DNA of 64,000 nt from Zobellia nedashkovskayae (GCF_015330125.1 NZ_JADDXR010000002.1:682001-746000); one strand, 5' to 3'. Shown: positions 46,789-56,529, numbered from the stretch's first letter. A program made the numbers and translations. The notes: generated by a model from the letters alone, not told the origin.

Positions 46789-47907
46789 ATGGCGAAAGTC
46801 GAAGTAAAACAGTTATTAGAAGCAGGTGTACATTTTGGTCACCTTACACGAAAGTGGAACCCTAACATGGCGCCCTACATCTACATGGAGCGTAACGGTA
46901 TTCACGTTATCAATCTTTACAAAACAGTTGCAAAATTAGACGAGGCTAATGAGGCCCTTCAGAAAATTGCCGCATCTGGAAGAAAAATTCTTTTCGTAGC
47001 TACAAAAAAACAAGCAAAAGATATCGTTGCTGAGAAAGTAGCAAACGTAAACATGCCTTACATCACAGAAAGATGGCCTGGTGGTATGTTGACCAATTTT
47101 GTTACTATCCGTAAGGCGGTAAAGAAAATGGCAACTATTGACCGTATGAAAAAAGACGGTACATTCATGACTTTGTCTAAAAAAGAACGTCTACAAGTTG
47201 ATCGTCTTCGTTCTAAACTAGAAAAAAACTTAGGTTCTATTTCTGAAATGACACGTCTACCTGGCGCTTTGTTCATTGTTGATACTATGCGTGAGCACAT
47301 TGCTGTTAAGGAAGCTCAGAAATTGAACATTCCTATTTTTGCAATGGTAGATACTAACTCTGACCCAAGAGATGTTGATTATTTGATTCCATCTAACGAT
47401 GATGCTTCAAAATCAATCGATATTATCATGACAGAGGTAACCAATGCAATTGCAGAAGGTCTTGCTGAGCGTAAATCTGAAAAACAATCAGGCAAAGAAG
47501 GTTCTGATGAGCCTAAAGCTGAGAAAAAAGAAAAAGCTGCTGCTAAACCTACTCCAGAAGCAGTAGATACTAAACCTGCACCAGTTGTTGCTAAAACACC
47601 TGAACCTACAGTAAATGTTGAGGCTACAAAAGAAGCAGTAGCAGCAGATAGCACACCGGTTGACCTTACTAAAGTAGAAGGTATTGGCCCAAAAGCCGCT
47701 GAAGCATTGGTTAACGCTGGTTTTGATTCTTACGCTAAATTAGCTGAAGGCAATCCAGAAAAAATCAAAGAAATCCTTACTGAGGCAAGTTCTAGAATGG
47801 CACACCTTGATCCAACTTCATGGCCAAAGCAAGCTAAAATGGCTGCCGATGGTAATTGGGATGAACTTAAAGTATGGCAAGACAATACTAAAGGAGGTGT
47901 AGAGTAA
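46789..47907 (+). CDS. rpsB: 30S ribosomal protein S2 with C-terminal helix-hairpin-helix extension
   Basis: S2 joins the small subunit late and helps to bind S1. Residues 1 to about 230 are ordinary S2: VKQLLEAGVHFGHLTRKWNP, IYMERNGIHVINLYKT, RWPGGMLTNFVTIRKAV and FAMVDTNSDPRDVDYLIPSN. The protein then continues to 372 residues against about 240 in E. coli. A linker rich in Lys, Glu, Pro and Ala (about 235-290) leads to a compact domain, LTKVEGIGPKAAEALVNAGF then SYAKLAEGNPEKI and WPKQAKMA (292-372), of the same helix-hairpin-helix type as the ActC tail. The function of the extension is unknown; it is predicted to reach away from the ribosome. It is followed by tsf. Confidence 0.97.
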   Translation: MAKVEVKQLLEAGVHFGHLTRKWNPNMAPYIYMERNGIHVINLYKTVAKLDEANEALQKIAASGRKILFVATKKQAKDIVAEKVANVNMPYITERWPGGMLTNFVTIRKAVKKMATIDRMKKDGTFMTLSKKERLQVDRLRSKLEKNLGSISEMTRLPGALFIVDTMREHIAVKEAQKLNIPIFAMVDTNSDPRDVDYLIPSNDDASKSIDIIMTEVTNAIAEGLAERKSEKQSGKEGSDEPKAEKKEKAAAKPTPEAVDTKPAPVVAKTPEPTVNVEATKEAVAADSTPVDLTKVEGIGPKAAEALVNAGFDSYAKLAEGNPEKIKEILTEASSRMAHLDPTSWPKQAKMAADGNWDELKVWQDNTKGGVE

Positions 47908-47947
47908 TTTCTATTCTACCTTATAGTAAATAAAATAATAACATAAC

Positions 47948-47994
47948 ATTTGCTTTAAGATAGCGCTGAGAATTCACTCTATCTTAGAGCAAAT
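47948..47994 (+). repeat. 16-bp hairpin between rpsB and tsf
   Basis: 47948-47963 pairs with 47979-47994 over 16 bp, with one U-G wobble that is allowed only on the transcribed strand, and a 15-nt loop. No T-run follows. It lies 18 nt before the tsf start and could tune tsf translation or protect the upstream rpsB message. Confidence 0.7.
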
Positions 47995-48012
47995 TGAAAA
48001 ATAGGACACAAG

Positions 48013-48978
48013 ATGGCAAAAATTACAGCCGCAGAAGTAAATAAATTAAGAAAAGCTACAGGCGCAGGAATGATGGACTGCAAAAATGCCTTAGTTGAAG
48101 CTGAAGGAGATTTTGACAAAGCAATTGAAGGTCTTCGTAAAAAAGGACAGAAAGTAGCTGCAAAAAGAGCCGACAGAGATTCATCTGAAGGTGCTGCAGT
48201 TTCTAAATTGAATGCTGACCAAACAGTTGGTGTTGCAATCGTATTAGGTTGTGAAACTGATTTTGTTGGAAAAAACGAAAACTTTTTAGCACTAGCGAAT
48301 CAAATTGCTGATATAGCTTTAAACTGTGATTCTAAAGAAGCTCTTTTAGAAGCGGATTTTGGAGGAATGACTGTTGCTGAAAAATTAATTGAGCAAACAG
48401 GAGTTATTGGTGAGAAATTAGAAATCACCGCTTTTGAAAAACTAGAAGCTCCTTATGTTGGGACTTATGTTCACATTAACAAAATTGCTGCTTTAGTTGG
48501 TCTATCATCTAAAGTAGATTCTGCTGAAATTCTTGCAAAAGATGTTTCTATGCAAGTAGCTTCAATGGGTGCAACAACTTTGTCTTACAAAGATTTTGAT
48601 CCTGCCTTCGTTGCTGCTGAAACAGAAGCTAGAATTGCTGTTATTGAAAAAGACAACGAAGAACTTGGTCGTTTAGGAAAAACGCTTAAAAACGTTCCTA
48701 AATATATTTCAATGGCTCAATTAACTGATGAAGTTATGGCTCAAGCTGAAGAAGATGCGAAAGCACAATTGAAAGCTGAAGGCAAGCCAGAGCAAATCTG
48801 GGATAAAATTGTTCCCGGTAAAATAGAAAGATTTGTTTCTGATAACACTACTTTAGATCAAGAACAATGTTTATTGGACCAAAATTTCATCAAAGATGAG
48901 AAAATCAACGTTGCAAAATACGTTGCTTCTTACGGAGATGTTTCTGTTACAGGCTTTAAGCGTGCGACAGTAGGATAA
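48013..48978 (+). CDS. tsf: Elongation factor Ts
   Basis: EF-Ts is the nucleotide exchange factor for EF-Tu. The 321-residue protein shows the N-terminal UBA-like module AEVNKLRKATGAGMMDCKNA followed by LVEAEGDFDKAIEGLRKKG, and the exchange motif GCETDFVGKNENF, and ends with ...VSVTGFKRATVG. It is somewhat longer than E. coli EF-Ts (283), with added residues in the central region, common in this phylum. It follows rpsB after a 105-nt spacer with a hairpin and is ended by the terminator at 49003. Confidence 0.98.
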   Translation: MAKITAAEVNKLRKATGAGMMDCKNALVEAEGDFDKAIEGLRKKGQKVAAKRADRDSSEGAAVSKLNADQTVGVAIVLGCETDFVGKNENFLALANQIADIALNCDSKEALLEADFGGMTVAEKLIEQTGVIGEKLEITAFEKLEAPYVGTYVHINKIAALVGLSSKVDSAEILAKDVSMQVASMGATTLSYKDFDPAFVAAETEARIAVIEKDNEELGRLGKTLKNVPKYISMAQLTDEVMAQAEEDAKAQLKAEGKPEQIWDKIVPGKIERFVSDNTTLDQEQCLLDQNFIKDEKINVAKYVASYGDVSVTGFKRATVG

Positions 48979-49002
48979 TCCTATATCAATCTAATTCAAT
49001 AG

Positions 49003-49042
49003 AAACCGCATTAACTTAATCGTTAGTGCGGTTTTATTTTTT
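49003..49042 (+). terminator. Intrinsic terminator after tsf
   Basis: A 13-bp stem AAACCGCATTAAC/GTTAGTGCGGTTT with one T-G pair and a 6-nt loop, followed by ATTTTTT-rich sequence. Confidence 0.9.
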
Positions 49043-49072
49043 AATGCATTTACTTTTTTGAGTATTGCAAAT

Positions 49073-49107
49073 AAAAAACCGCCATACTTAAGTATGACGG
49101 TTTTTTT
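49073..49107 (-). terminator. Intrinsic terminator of the M61 peptidase gene
   Basis: A nearly perfect palindrome centred on CATACTTAAGTATG, with flanking AAAACCG/CGGTTTT arms. T-runs on both sides let it stop transcription in either direction, but only the minus-strand gene still needs it here. Confidence 0.85.
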
Positions 49108-49131
49108 ATCCTTTACATTTTCTTTTTACCA

Positions 49132-51000
49132 CTACCCTTTCATCCAGACTTCTCGCAATTTTATTGCTTCAGCACTAGCATTTTCAACAGAGGTGATAGT
49201 TTCAACATTTAAAGTTGGACTACCTACTTTTCCTTCTAGTTCAATCTCTTCATCACCTCGTTTAACTGTCATTTTAATCTCAGTATCCGGAGACCAGCCA
49301 AAACTCTTACCAATAATAGGACGTATAGATTCTAAGGTTACAGGCTCATCATTAATGCTTTTGATAACATCACCACCTACGGCTCCCAAATCTTTAAAAA
49401 AGCTATTAAGCTCTATTCCTTTTCGCACAAAAACAATGGTTTCATCACCTTGGTCAACATCAATAAAAGGATCTTCACCGTTTAAGAAATAACCTGTTTC
49501 CTGCTCTACTAAATCAGCTTTCAAGCCTACTTTAGACAAATAATCATTATAATTAATAGGTGTATTACCAATAACGTAAGTATCGAAAAAACCGCGGATT
49601 TCAGGATAAGTCATGGATACAATTTCATCAATCAACTTATCATCTTCAAAAGGAGTATTGTTCCCGTACTTTTTTGTTAGTTCCTTCATTAACCAAAGCA
49701 CTCCTTTTTCGCCATTACTCAACTCACGTAACTGAATATCCAATACCATATTAATAAGAGCTCCTTTTTCATATACATTGGCATAGTTCTTTTTATAAGG
49801 CTCTTCTAATATATTTTTGCTCATCTCAGTGAAGGACATTGCATCGTCATATAATTTTGCATTATTGACCTTATCCATCATCCGTTGATAAAACTCAGCT
49901 TCATCAATAAGACCTTGCTGAATTTGAAAAAGATTAGCGAAATATTCCGTTGTTCCTTCATACATCCATAAATGTTGAGACATTTTAGGATCGTTAAAAT
50001 CAAAATACTGAACTTCTTTAGAGTGTACACTCAACGGAGTAACAATATGAAAAAATTCATGAGAAACTACATCTACCATAGCCTGCTCCAACCTTTCCTT
50101 TGGCATTGCCTCAGGCAATACAACTACAGTAGAAGTATGATGCTCTAAAGCTCCAAAACCAGAAGCATCATCTGCTTCCATAGTAGATAAGTATAATAGA
50201 ATATTATATATTTTGGTGCCATCAATATCACCTAAAAAAGTCTTCTGAGCACCCATCATTTTTTCCATTCGGTCTTTTAAACTCAAAGCCGAATAAATTC
50301 CGGTTGGCGAATACACGCTTAATGTTACCGTAATTCCATTTATCTCAAAGGTCTCCGTGTTTGGTTTCGCATAAAGAATTGGATTATCAATCACATCAAA
50401 ATACCTGTTAGCCGTAAAGACATCAACGTTAGCTACTGATGTTTCTAACTTTTTAGTAGTTAAAGATGTTGACGCTATTAAATCTGCAGGTCTTGTAATG
50501 GATAATTGGTAGGGTACTTCCTTTAAGGTATTAAAATACCCTACAAAGCCATGCAGATTAAGCATAAAAGTCTTTCCTGCATTTATATTGGTTCCTGACG
50601 GAGAAAAAACCTTGCTCTTTACTTCGCCTTCCGTATCATACGTATCATTCACAAAATAAGTAACCTTATCCAGATTTGTTCCATTGGAAATTTTCCATGT
50701 ATTGTCATCTGTTTTAGAAAAAGCTAGTTCTTTTCCATCATAATCAAAAGCTTTAAACCCCTCTATATACTGTCCATAGTTATCGGTACTGTACGTGCCA
50801 GGTACAGTTTTAGGTATGTAAAATGAAACTTCATCTGTTGTAAAAGCACCAGGATCTACTGTTACAGAAACTTTATCATCTACTACATTTTTCAAATCCA
50901 ACGTAGCCAATACTGGTGTCTTATCAGCTGTTAAAGCAGTTTTTGTTGCCCCACAACTAGCTATTAGTATAGCAAAGGCAAGTAAGGGTAATTTTCTCAT
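49132..51000 (-). CDS. M61 family metallopeptidase with C-terminal PDZ domain (lipoprotein)
   Basis: A glycyl-aminopeptidase-like zinc peptidase of 622 residues. The N-terminus LPLLAFAILIASCGATKT has a lipobox-like end (IASC), so it is probably a periplasmic or outer-membrane lipoprotein. An N-terminal beta domain precedes the catalytic core, which has GALEHHTSTVV, the zinc motif HEFFH (about residue 315) and the downstream Glu in LWMYEGTTEYFANL. A PDZ-like domain (about 515-600, with GAVGGDVIKSINDEPVTLES) completes the typical architecture. It lies inverted between tsf and pyrH, which are neighbours in many bacteria. Its substrates are unknown. Confidence 0.9.
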   Translation of the reverse strand: MRKLPLLAFAILIASCGATKTALTADKTPVLATLDLKNVVDDKVSVTVDPGAFTTDEVSFYIPKTVPGTYSTDNYGQYIEGFKAFDYDGKELAFSKTDDNTWKISNGTNLDKVTYFVNDTYDTEGEVKSKVFSPSGTNINAGKTFMLNLHGFVGYFNTLKEVPYQLSITRPADLIASTSLTTKKLETSVANVDVFTANRYFDVIDNPILYAKPNTETFEINGITVTLSVYSPTGIYSALSLKDRMEKMMGAQKTFLGDIDGTKIYNILLYLSTMEADDASGFGALEHHTSTVVVLPEAMPKERLEQAMVDVVSHEFFHIVTPLSVHSKEVQYFDFNDPKMSQHLWMYEGTTEYFANLFQIQQGLIDEAEFYQRMMDKVNNAKLYDDAMSFTEMSKNILEEPYKKNYANVYEKGALINMVLDIQLRELSNGEKGVLWLMKELTKKYGNNTPFEDDKLIDEIVSMTYPEIRGFFDTYVIGNTPINYNDYLSKVGLKADLVEQETGYFLNGEDPFIDVDQGDETIVFVRKGIELNSFFKDLGAVGGDVIKSINDEPVTLESIRPIIGKSFGWSPDTEIKMTVKRGDEEIELEGKVGSPTLNVETITSVENASAEAIKLREVWMKG

Positions 51001-51153
51001 TGTATATATTTTAATACTTTATTGTAAGTAATACCCTAGTTTTTGAAGGGGTTGCAAGATTATAAAATTTAACAGAATACCACATCATTATTAGGAAATA
51101 ATTAAGGTTAACTTTATCTGCGGTTTCAAAAACAAACCCTAATATTTTTTGAT

Positions 51154-51161
51154 TATTTTTG
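51154..51161 (+). promoter_or_regulatory. Promoter -7 element of pyrH-frr
   Basis: TATTTTTG matches TAnnTTTG and lies 19 nt before the pyrH ATG. I found no TTG at the right distance for a -33 element. The remaining 51001-51153 region shows nothing further. Confidence 0.4.
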
Positions 51162-51180
51162 CCTCAACGAAATACTAGCC

Positions 51181-51888
51181 ATGCAATATAAAAGAATTCT
51201 CTTAAAATTAAGCGGTGAAGCCTTAATGGGTGAAAAGCAATACGGAATAGACTCCAAACGCCTAGCGGAATATGCTGAAGAAATTAAAGATGTAGCAGCA
51301 AAAGGTATTGAAGTTGCCATAGTTATAGGCGGCGGAAATATTTTTAGAGGCCTCACAGGTGCCGCCACAGGTATGGATCGTGTTCAAGGAGACCATATGG
51401 GCATGCTTGCTACGGTTATAAATGGTCTTGCTCTGCAAAGTGCGCTTGAAATGCAAGGTGTGCAAACAAGATTACAATCTGCTATTCAAATTAATGAGGT
51501 AGCCGAACCTTTTATTAGAAGACGTGCCATGCGTCATTTAGAAAAAGGCCGAGTTGTTATTTTTGGAGGAGGAACAGGAAACCCTTATTTTACAACTGAT
51601 TCTGCAGCCGTTTTACGCGCTATAGAAATTGAAGCCGATGTAATTCTTAAAGGTACTCGTGTAGATGGAATCTATACTTCAGACCCCGAAAAAGATAAGA
51701 ACGCGACTAAATTTGATACTATCTCTTTTGCAGATGTACTTTTAAAGGGTCTAAAAGTAATGGACACCACTGCTTTTACCTTGAGCCAAGAGAACGAACT
51801 ACCTATTGTAGTTTTTGACATGAACAAAACAGGTAACCTAATGAAGTTAATAGAAGGTGAAAATATTGGCACAGTCGTAAATATCTAA
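51181..51888 (+). CDS. pyrH: UMP kinase
   Basis: PyrH phosphorylates UMP to UDP in pyrimidine synthesis. The 235-residue hexameric-type bacterial kinase starts [20 protein letters not shown] and has [20 protein letters not shown], then [20 protein letters not shown] in the nucleotide site. Length and motifs are standard. It is followed by frr after 37 nt, the conserved pyrH-frr pair. Confidence 0.98.
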   Translation: MQYKRILLKLSGEALMGEKQYGIDSKRLAEYAEEIKDVAAKGIEVAIVIGGGNIFRGLTGAATGMDRVQGDHMGMLATVINGLALQSALEMQGVQTRLQSAIQINEVAEPFIRRRAMRHLEKGRVVIFGGGTGNPYFTTDSAAVLRAIEIEADVILKGTRVDGIYTSDPEKDKNATKFDTISFADVLLKGLKVMDTTAFTLSQENELPIVVFDMNKTGNLMKLIEGENIGTVVNI

Positions 51889-51925
51889 CCTTAATTTATT
51901 TTTATTTGCATATTATATTTGAATT

Positions 51926-52483
51926 ATGAACGAAGATATACAGTTTATACTTGACTCCTCTAAGGAAAGCATGGATGCTGCAATGAGGCATTTAGAAAAG
52001 GAATTTGTTAAAATACGTGCTGGAAAAGCAAGCCCCGCAATGCTTTCTTCCGTTATGGTAGAATATTATGGATCACAGACGCCCTTATCTCAGGTAGCGA
52101 ATATAAACACCCCTGATGGTCGTACTATTTCCGTACAACCTTGGGAGAAGAACATGTTACATGAGATTGAAAAGGCAATCATGAATTCTAACTTAGGTTT
52201 CAACCCTATGAACAATGGTGATTTCGTAATCATCAATGTACCACCACTGACCGAGGAAAGAAGAATTCAATTAACAAAACAAGCTAAAGCCGAAGCTGAA
52301 GATGCTAAAGTAGGTATCCGTAGTGCTCGCCAAGATGCCAATAAAGAAATTCGCGACCTTGAAGACGTTTCAGAAGATTTACAAAAAAATGCTGAAGTCG
52401 ATATTCAAGCACTTACAGATAAATATATCAAGAAAATAGACGCATTCTTGGTTGTCAAAGAAGCAGAGATAATGAAAATCTAG
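51926..52483 (+). CDS. frr: Ribosome recycling factor
   Basis: RRF, with EF-G, splits post-termination ribosomes. The 185-residue protein has exactly the E. coli length. Markers are FVKIRAGKASPAMLSSVMVE, YYGSQTPLSQVANINTPD, RTISVQPWEKNMLHEIEKAI and IINVPPLTEERRIQLTKQA. It is cotranscribed with pyrH and ended by the terminator at 52505. Confidence 0.98.
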   Translation: MNEDIQFILDSSKESMDAAMRHLEKEFVKIRAGKASPAMLSSVMVEYYGSQTPLSQVANINTPDGRTISVQPWEKNMLHEIEKAIMNSNLGFNPMNNGDFVIINVPPLTEERRIQLTKQAKAEAEDAKVGIRSARQDANKEIRDLEDVSEDLQKNAEVDIQALTDKYIKKIDAFLVVKEAEIMKI

Positions 52484-52504
52484 TTTTAGATTTTCTCTTA
52501 AAAT

Positions 52505-52535
52505 AAAAAAGCAGCCCACATGGCTGCTTTTTTTT
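52505..52535 (+). terminator. Intrinsic terminator after pyrH-frr
   Basis: AAAAGCAGCC and GGCTGCTTTT pair around loop CACAT, followed by a run of T. Confidence 0.92.
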
Positions 52536-52593
52536 ATTCAGCACCAATAAGTTAATTAAATATCACATTTTAGGAACACACCTAATCATTATA

Positions 52594-52601
52594 TACCTTT
52601 G
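52594..52601 (+). promoter_or_regulatory. Promoter -7 element of the RND transporter gene
   Basis: TACCTTTG matches TAnnTTTG and lies 19 nt before the ATG. The sequence about 19 nt upstream reads TTTAGG, one base away from a TTG -33 element. Confidence 0.45.
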
Positions 52602-52620
52602 CGCTCGGAAAAATTGAACG

Positions 52621-55017
52621 ATGGCAGCCAAACATAAACAAGGTTTTTGGGAGAAAACAGCAAGCATAATTCTCCGTAACCGCATATTGATACTTATTTT
52701 AATTGCTGCATTCACCGTTTTCTTGGGTATGCAATGGAAAAATATGCGCTTCAGCAATACCCAGGCAAATCTATTACCAGACGACCACCCTGTTAACTTG
52801 GAATATCGGGATTTCTTAGATCAGTTTGGCGAAGAAGGTAATGCCATTGTATTTGCAATTCATGATTCTACACTCTTCACCCCTACCAATATTAACAGAT
52901 GGAACAAATTCAGTAAGCAACTTGCCGCTTTTCCTGAAGTAGATTTTGTTCTCTCTTTAGATAATCTTCAAGAACTTAAAAAAGATAACGTAAATCAGAA
53001 GTTCATTCTTGAACCTCTCATTAGTTCTGAAATAAAGACCAAGAAAGAAATAGATAGCATAAAAAATCATCTATTTAAAGACCTACCTTTTTACGACAAT
53101 CTCCTGTTCAATAAAGAAACGGGAACGGTTAGGACCATAGCAAATATGGATGGAGACATCATCAACACCAGTGTCCGCAAAGATTTCATTCTAGAAGACC
53201 TTAACCATCTTATTGACAATTTTGAGGCAGAAACAGGGTTAGATGTACGGGTATCCGGTATGCCGTACATCCGAACCATGAACTCCCAAAACATCATTGA
53301 TGAAATAGGAAAGTTCATTTTGGCAGCTCTTGGAGTCACCTCTCTAATTTTCTTTTTCTTCTTTAGGAGTTTCCGAGCCACCCTTATATCCATGTGTGTT
53401 GTAATCATTGGAGTAATGTGGGCTTTTGGTATTCTAGGTCTCTTACAGTATGAGATAACAGTACTTACTGCTTTAATCCCTCCTCTCATTATTGTTATAG
53501 GTATCCCCAACTGTATCTTTCTGATTAATAAATACCAGCAAGAAGTTAAAAAACATGGGAATCAAGCTCTTTCTCTACAACGTGTAATATCTAAAATAGG
53601 TAACGCTACGCTGATGACAAACATGACTACAGCGTCTGGTTTTGCCACTTTTATAATCACGGATAGCAAGCTACTTAAGGAATTTGGTATCGTAGCCTCC
53701 ATTAACATTATTGGTATTTTCATACTATCACTTTTGATAATACCTATTATCTACAGCTTTTTATCCCTTCCAAAAACAAGACATTTAAAGCATCTTAACA
53801 AACGCTGGATAGATGCCTTTGTAAATAAGATGGAACATATAGTTAGACACCGCAGGATTGCTGTCTACATCGTTTCTTTGATTCTTCTTATCACCAGTAT
53901 TATTGGTATTTACCAAATAGAAATTTCCGGAAGCCCTATAGAAGATATGCCCAAGAACGCCCAGTTCTTTAAAGACATTCGCTTTTTCGAAAAAGAATTT
54001 GATGGTATTATGCCTATTGAAATAGTCGTGGATACTAAAAAACCTAAAGGTGTTTTGAAACCTGCCAATTTAAAACGCTTAGACCAATTAAGCGAGGTCG
54101 TTACGGATATACCCGAGCTTTCAAAACCTATTTCGGTCGTAAACTTAGTTAAGTATTCAAAGCAGGCCTTTTATAACGGCATACCCAAATATTATCAATT
54201 ACCCACTGCCCAAGAAAACAACTTTATAATGAAAGTTGCCCAAAATTCTGATGGAAACGGCAACCTGCTTAAAAACTTTGTAGACAGTACCGGTCAGACT
54301 GCCCGAATCACCACTTTTATGAAGGACGTGAAAACGGACCGTATGGAGCAAATTGAGGAAAGGCTTAATGAAAATATAAACAAAATCTTCCCTCCAGACC
54401 GCTACAATGTATATATGACGGGAAGTGCGCTTTTATTTCTGAAAGGCACAAAATATCTGGTAAAAAATCTAATCCTCTCATTGGCTTTTGCAATCTTCTT
54501 GATTGCGCTATTTATGGCCTATCTTTTTAGGTCGTTTAGAATGATTATAATTTCATTGATTCCAAACTTGCTTCCTCTGGTCATAACTGCAGGTATTATG
54601 GGCTTTGTAGGCGTACCTATTAAACCTTCTACTATTTTGGTATTTAGTATTGCTTTTGGAATTTCGGTAGATGATACTATTCACTTTTTGGCAAAATACA
54701 GGCAAGAACTTATTGCAAACAAATGGCAAATTAAGAAATCTGTTTACGCTTCGCTTCGTGAAACAGGGGTAAGTATGTTCTATACTTCAATTGTTCTTTT
54801 CTTTGGTTTCTCCGTTTTTATCATTTCAAACTTTGGAGGTACTGTAGCACTTGGCGCACTAGTTTCGGCCACATTAATGTTTGCTATGTTGGCTAATCTT
54901 ATTCTTTTACCATCGTTATTACTATCCTTGGAAAGGAATATTGCAAGTAAAAAAATATTAAAAAAACCACAAATAGACATTCTTCCGCAAGGCGAAGACG
55001 AAGTAGGAGAAAATTGA
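52621..55017 (+). CDS. RND superfamily transporter (MMPL/patched-like)
   Basis: A 798-residue inner-membrane exporter built from two similar halves: a membrane helix, a periplasmic domain and a five- to six-helix bundle, repeated. The halves are seen at residues about 20-40 / 225-385 and about 415-435 / 625-775. The bundles carry the sterol-sensing-domain-like pattern (GIPNCIFLINKYQ in half one, AFGISVDDTIHFLAKYRQEL in half two, with the Asp pair typical of proton-coupled RND pumps). It lacks the long docking domains of tripartite efflux pumps, and no membrane-fusion or TolC gene is nearby. Candidate cargoes are lipids or hopanoid-like molecules, by analogy with MMPL/HpnN proteins; this is inference. 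Confidence 0.85.
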   Translation: MAAKHKQGFWEKTASIILRNRILILILIAAFTVFLGMQWKNMRFSNTQANLLPDDHPVNLEYRDFLDQFGEEGNAIVFAIHDSTLFTPTNINRWNKFSKQLAAFPEVDFVLSLDNLQELKKDNVNQKFILEPLISSEIKTKKEIDSIKNHLFKDLPFYDNLLFNKETGTVRTIANMDGDIINTSVRKDFILEDLNHLIDNFEAETGLDVRVSGMPYIRTMNSQNIIDEIGKFILAALGVTSLIFFFFFRSFRATLISMCVVIIGVMWAFGILGLLQYEITVLTALIPPLIIVIGIPNCIFLINKYQQEVKKHGNQALSLQRVISKIGNATLMTNMTTASGFATFIITDSKLLKEFGIVASINIIGIFILSLLIIPIIYSFLSLPKTRHLKHLNKRWIDAFVNKMEHIVRHRRIAVYIVSLILLITSIIGIYQIEISGSPIEDMPKNAQFFKDIRFFEKEFDGIMPIEIVVDTKKPKGVLKPANLKRLDQLSEVVTDIPELSKPISVVNLVKYSKQAFYNGIPKYYQLPTAQENNFIMKVAQNSDGNGNLLKNFVDSTGQTARITTFMKDVKTDRMEQIEERLNENINKIFPPDRYNVYMTGSALLFLKGTKYLVKNLILSLAFAIFLIALFMAYLFRSFRMIIISLIPNLLPLVITAGIMGFVGVPIKPSTILVFSIAFGISVDDTIHFLAKYRQELIANKWQIKKSVYASLRETGVSMFYTSIVLFFGFSVFIISNFGGTVALGALVSATLMFAMLANLILLPSLLLSLERNIASKKILKKPQIDILPQGEDEVGEN

Positions 55018-55041
55018 GGTTGATTTAACCAGTCATAAGCA

Positions 55042-55071
55042 TTGATTCTTTTTATCAAAAACTTATCTTTG
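55042..55071 (+). promoter_or_regulatory. Promoter of asnS-rpoN
   Basis: TTG (55042-55044), 19 nt, then TATCTTTG (55064-55071): a full match to the Bacteroidetes promoter. Transcription would start near 55078, so the in-frame TTG at 55042 is the -33 element and not a start codon. Confidence 0.78.
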
Positions 55072-55095
55072 GCAATCAATTTTCAAGTGACTACA

Positions 55096-56529
55096 ATGAA
55101 CTCTTACAGCGTAAAAGAACTACTTTCAGAAAACCTCTTATTACAAGAAGTAACCATAAATGGATGGGTAAAAACATTCAGAAGCAATCGTTTTATAGCT
55201 CTAAACGATGGATCAACTATTAATAACATACAGTGTGTTGTAGATTTTGAGTCATTTGATGAGGATGTTCTAAAACAGGTAAATACGGGTGCCGCTGTAA
55301 AAATTACCGGAACTTTGGTAGAGAGCCAAGGCAAGGGTCAAAAAGTAGAAATCCAAGTAACCGGTCTTACGATTCATGGTGGTGCTGATCCGGAAACGTA
55401 CCCAATTCAACCTAAAAAGCACTCGTTAGAGTTTTTAAGAGAGAAAGCACATTTACGCATACGGACCAATACATTTGCTGCGATAATGCGTGTCCGATCC
55501 GCATTATCTTTTGGAGTTCACCAATATTTTCAACAAAACGGCTTCAACTATTTTCATGCTCCCATCATTACCGGTTCTGATGCCGAAGGTGCCGGAGAGA
55601 TGTTTAAGGTAAGTACGCTAGATAGCAAAAATCCTCCATTAACTGAGGATGGAAATATTGATTATAAGGAAGATTTTTTCGGAAAGGAAACCAATCTGAC
55701 CGTTTCTGGTCAATTGGAAGCTGAAACCTATGCTATGGCATTAGGTAAGGTTTATACTTTTGGACCAACGTTTCGTGCGGAAAACAGTAATACCTCTAGA
55801 CACTTAGCCGAGTTTTGGATGATAGAGCCAGAAATGGCCTTTTTTGACCTTAACGACAATATGGATCTTGCCGAAGATTTTATAAAAAACGTCATTAAGT
55901 ATGTTTTAGAGAACTGCCAAGACGACCTTCAGTTTTTAGAAAAACGACTTTTAGACGAAGAGAAAACTAAACCTCAGGCCGAAAGAAGCGAAATGCCGTT
56001 AATCGAAAAGCTTAAATTTGTTTCGGAAAACAGTTTTAAAAGAGTTACCTATACAGAGGCTATTGACATTTTAAGAAATAGCAAACCCAATAAAAAGAAA
56101 AAATTCAAATACCCTATTAATGAATGGGGAGCGGACTTACAAAGTGAACACGAACGCTTTTTAGTTGAAAAACACTTTAAGTGTCCTGTTATTTTGTTTG
56201 ACTATCCCGCAACGATTAAAGCATTCTACATGCGTCTAAACGAAGACGGAAAGACCGTTCGCGCTATGGATATTCTTTTCCCAGGTATTGGGGAAATAGT
56301 AGGAGGCTCACAACGAGAAGAACGCTTAGACGTCTTAAAAGAAAAAATGGCCGCATTAGGTATTGACGAGGAAGAACTTTGGTGGTACCTAGACCTTAGA
56401 AAGTTTGGTAGCGCTGTTCATAGTGGTTTTGGACTTGGTTTTGAGCGTTTGGTGCTTTTTGCTACCGGCATGGGTAATATTCGCGACGTCATCCCATTCC
56501 CACGAACGCCTCAAAATGCAGAATTTTAG
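55096..56529 (+). CDS. asnS: Asparaginyl-tRNA synthetase
   Basis: This class II enzyme charges tRNA-Asn. Start set at the ATG at 55096 ([20 protein letters not shown]); the longer frame from 55042 begins inside the promoter. The 477-residue protein has the N-terminal OB anticodon-binding domain ([20 protein letters not shown]) and the class II core: motif 2 [20 protein letters not shown] and motif 3 [21 protein letters not shown] lysine-rich insert near residue 335 ([14 protein letters not shown]) is typical of Bacteroidota AsnRS. It is followed by rpoN after 42 nt on the same strand. Confidence 0.98.
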   Translation: MNSYSVKELLSENLLLQEVTINGWVKTFRSNRFIALNDGSTINNIQCVVDFESFDEDVLKQVNTGAAVKITGTLVESQGKGQKVEIQVTGLTIHGGADPETYPIQPKKHSLEFLREKAHLRIRTNTFAAIMRVRSALSFGVHQYFQQNGFNYFHAPIITGSDAEGAGEMFKVSTLDSKNPPLTEDGNIDYKEDFFGKETNLTVSGQLEAETYAMALGKVYTFGPTFRAENSNTSRHLAEFWMIEPEMAFFDLNDNMDLAEDFIKNVIKYVLENCQDDLQFLEKRLLDEEKTKPQAERSEMPLIEKLKFVSENSFKRVTYTEAIDILRNSKPNKKKKFKYPINEWGADLQSEHERFLVEKHFKCPVILFDYPATIKAFYMRLNEDGKTVRAMDILFPGIGEIVGGSQREERLDVLKEKMAALGIDEEELWWYLDLRKFGSAVHSGFGLGFERLVLFATGMGNIRDVIPFPRTPQNAEF

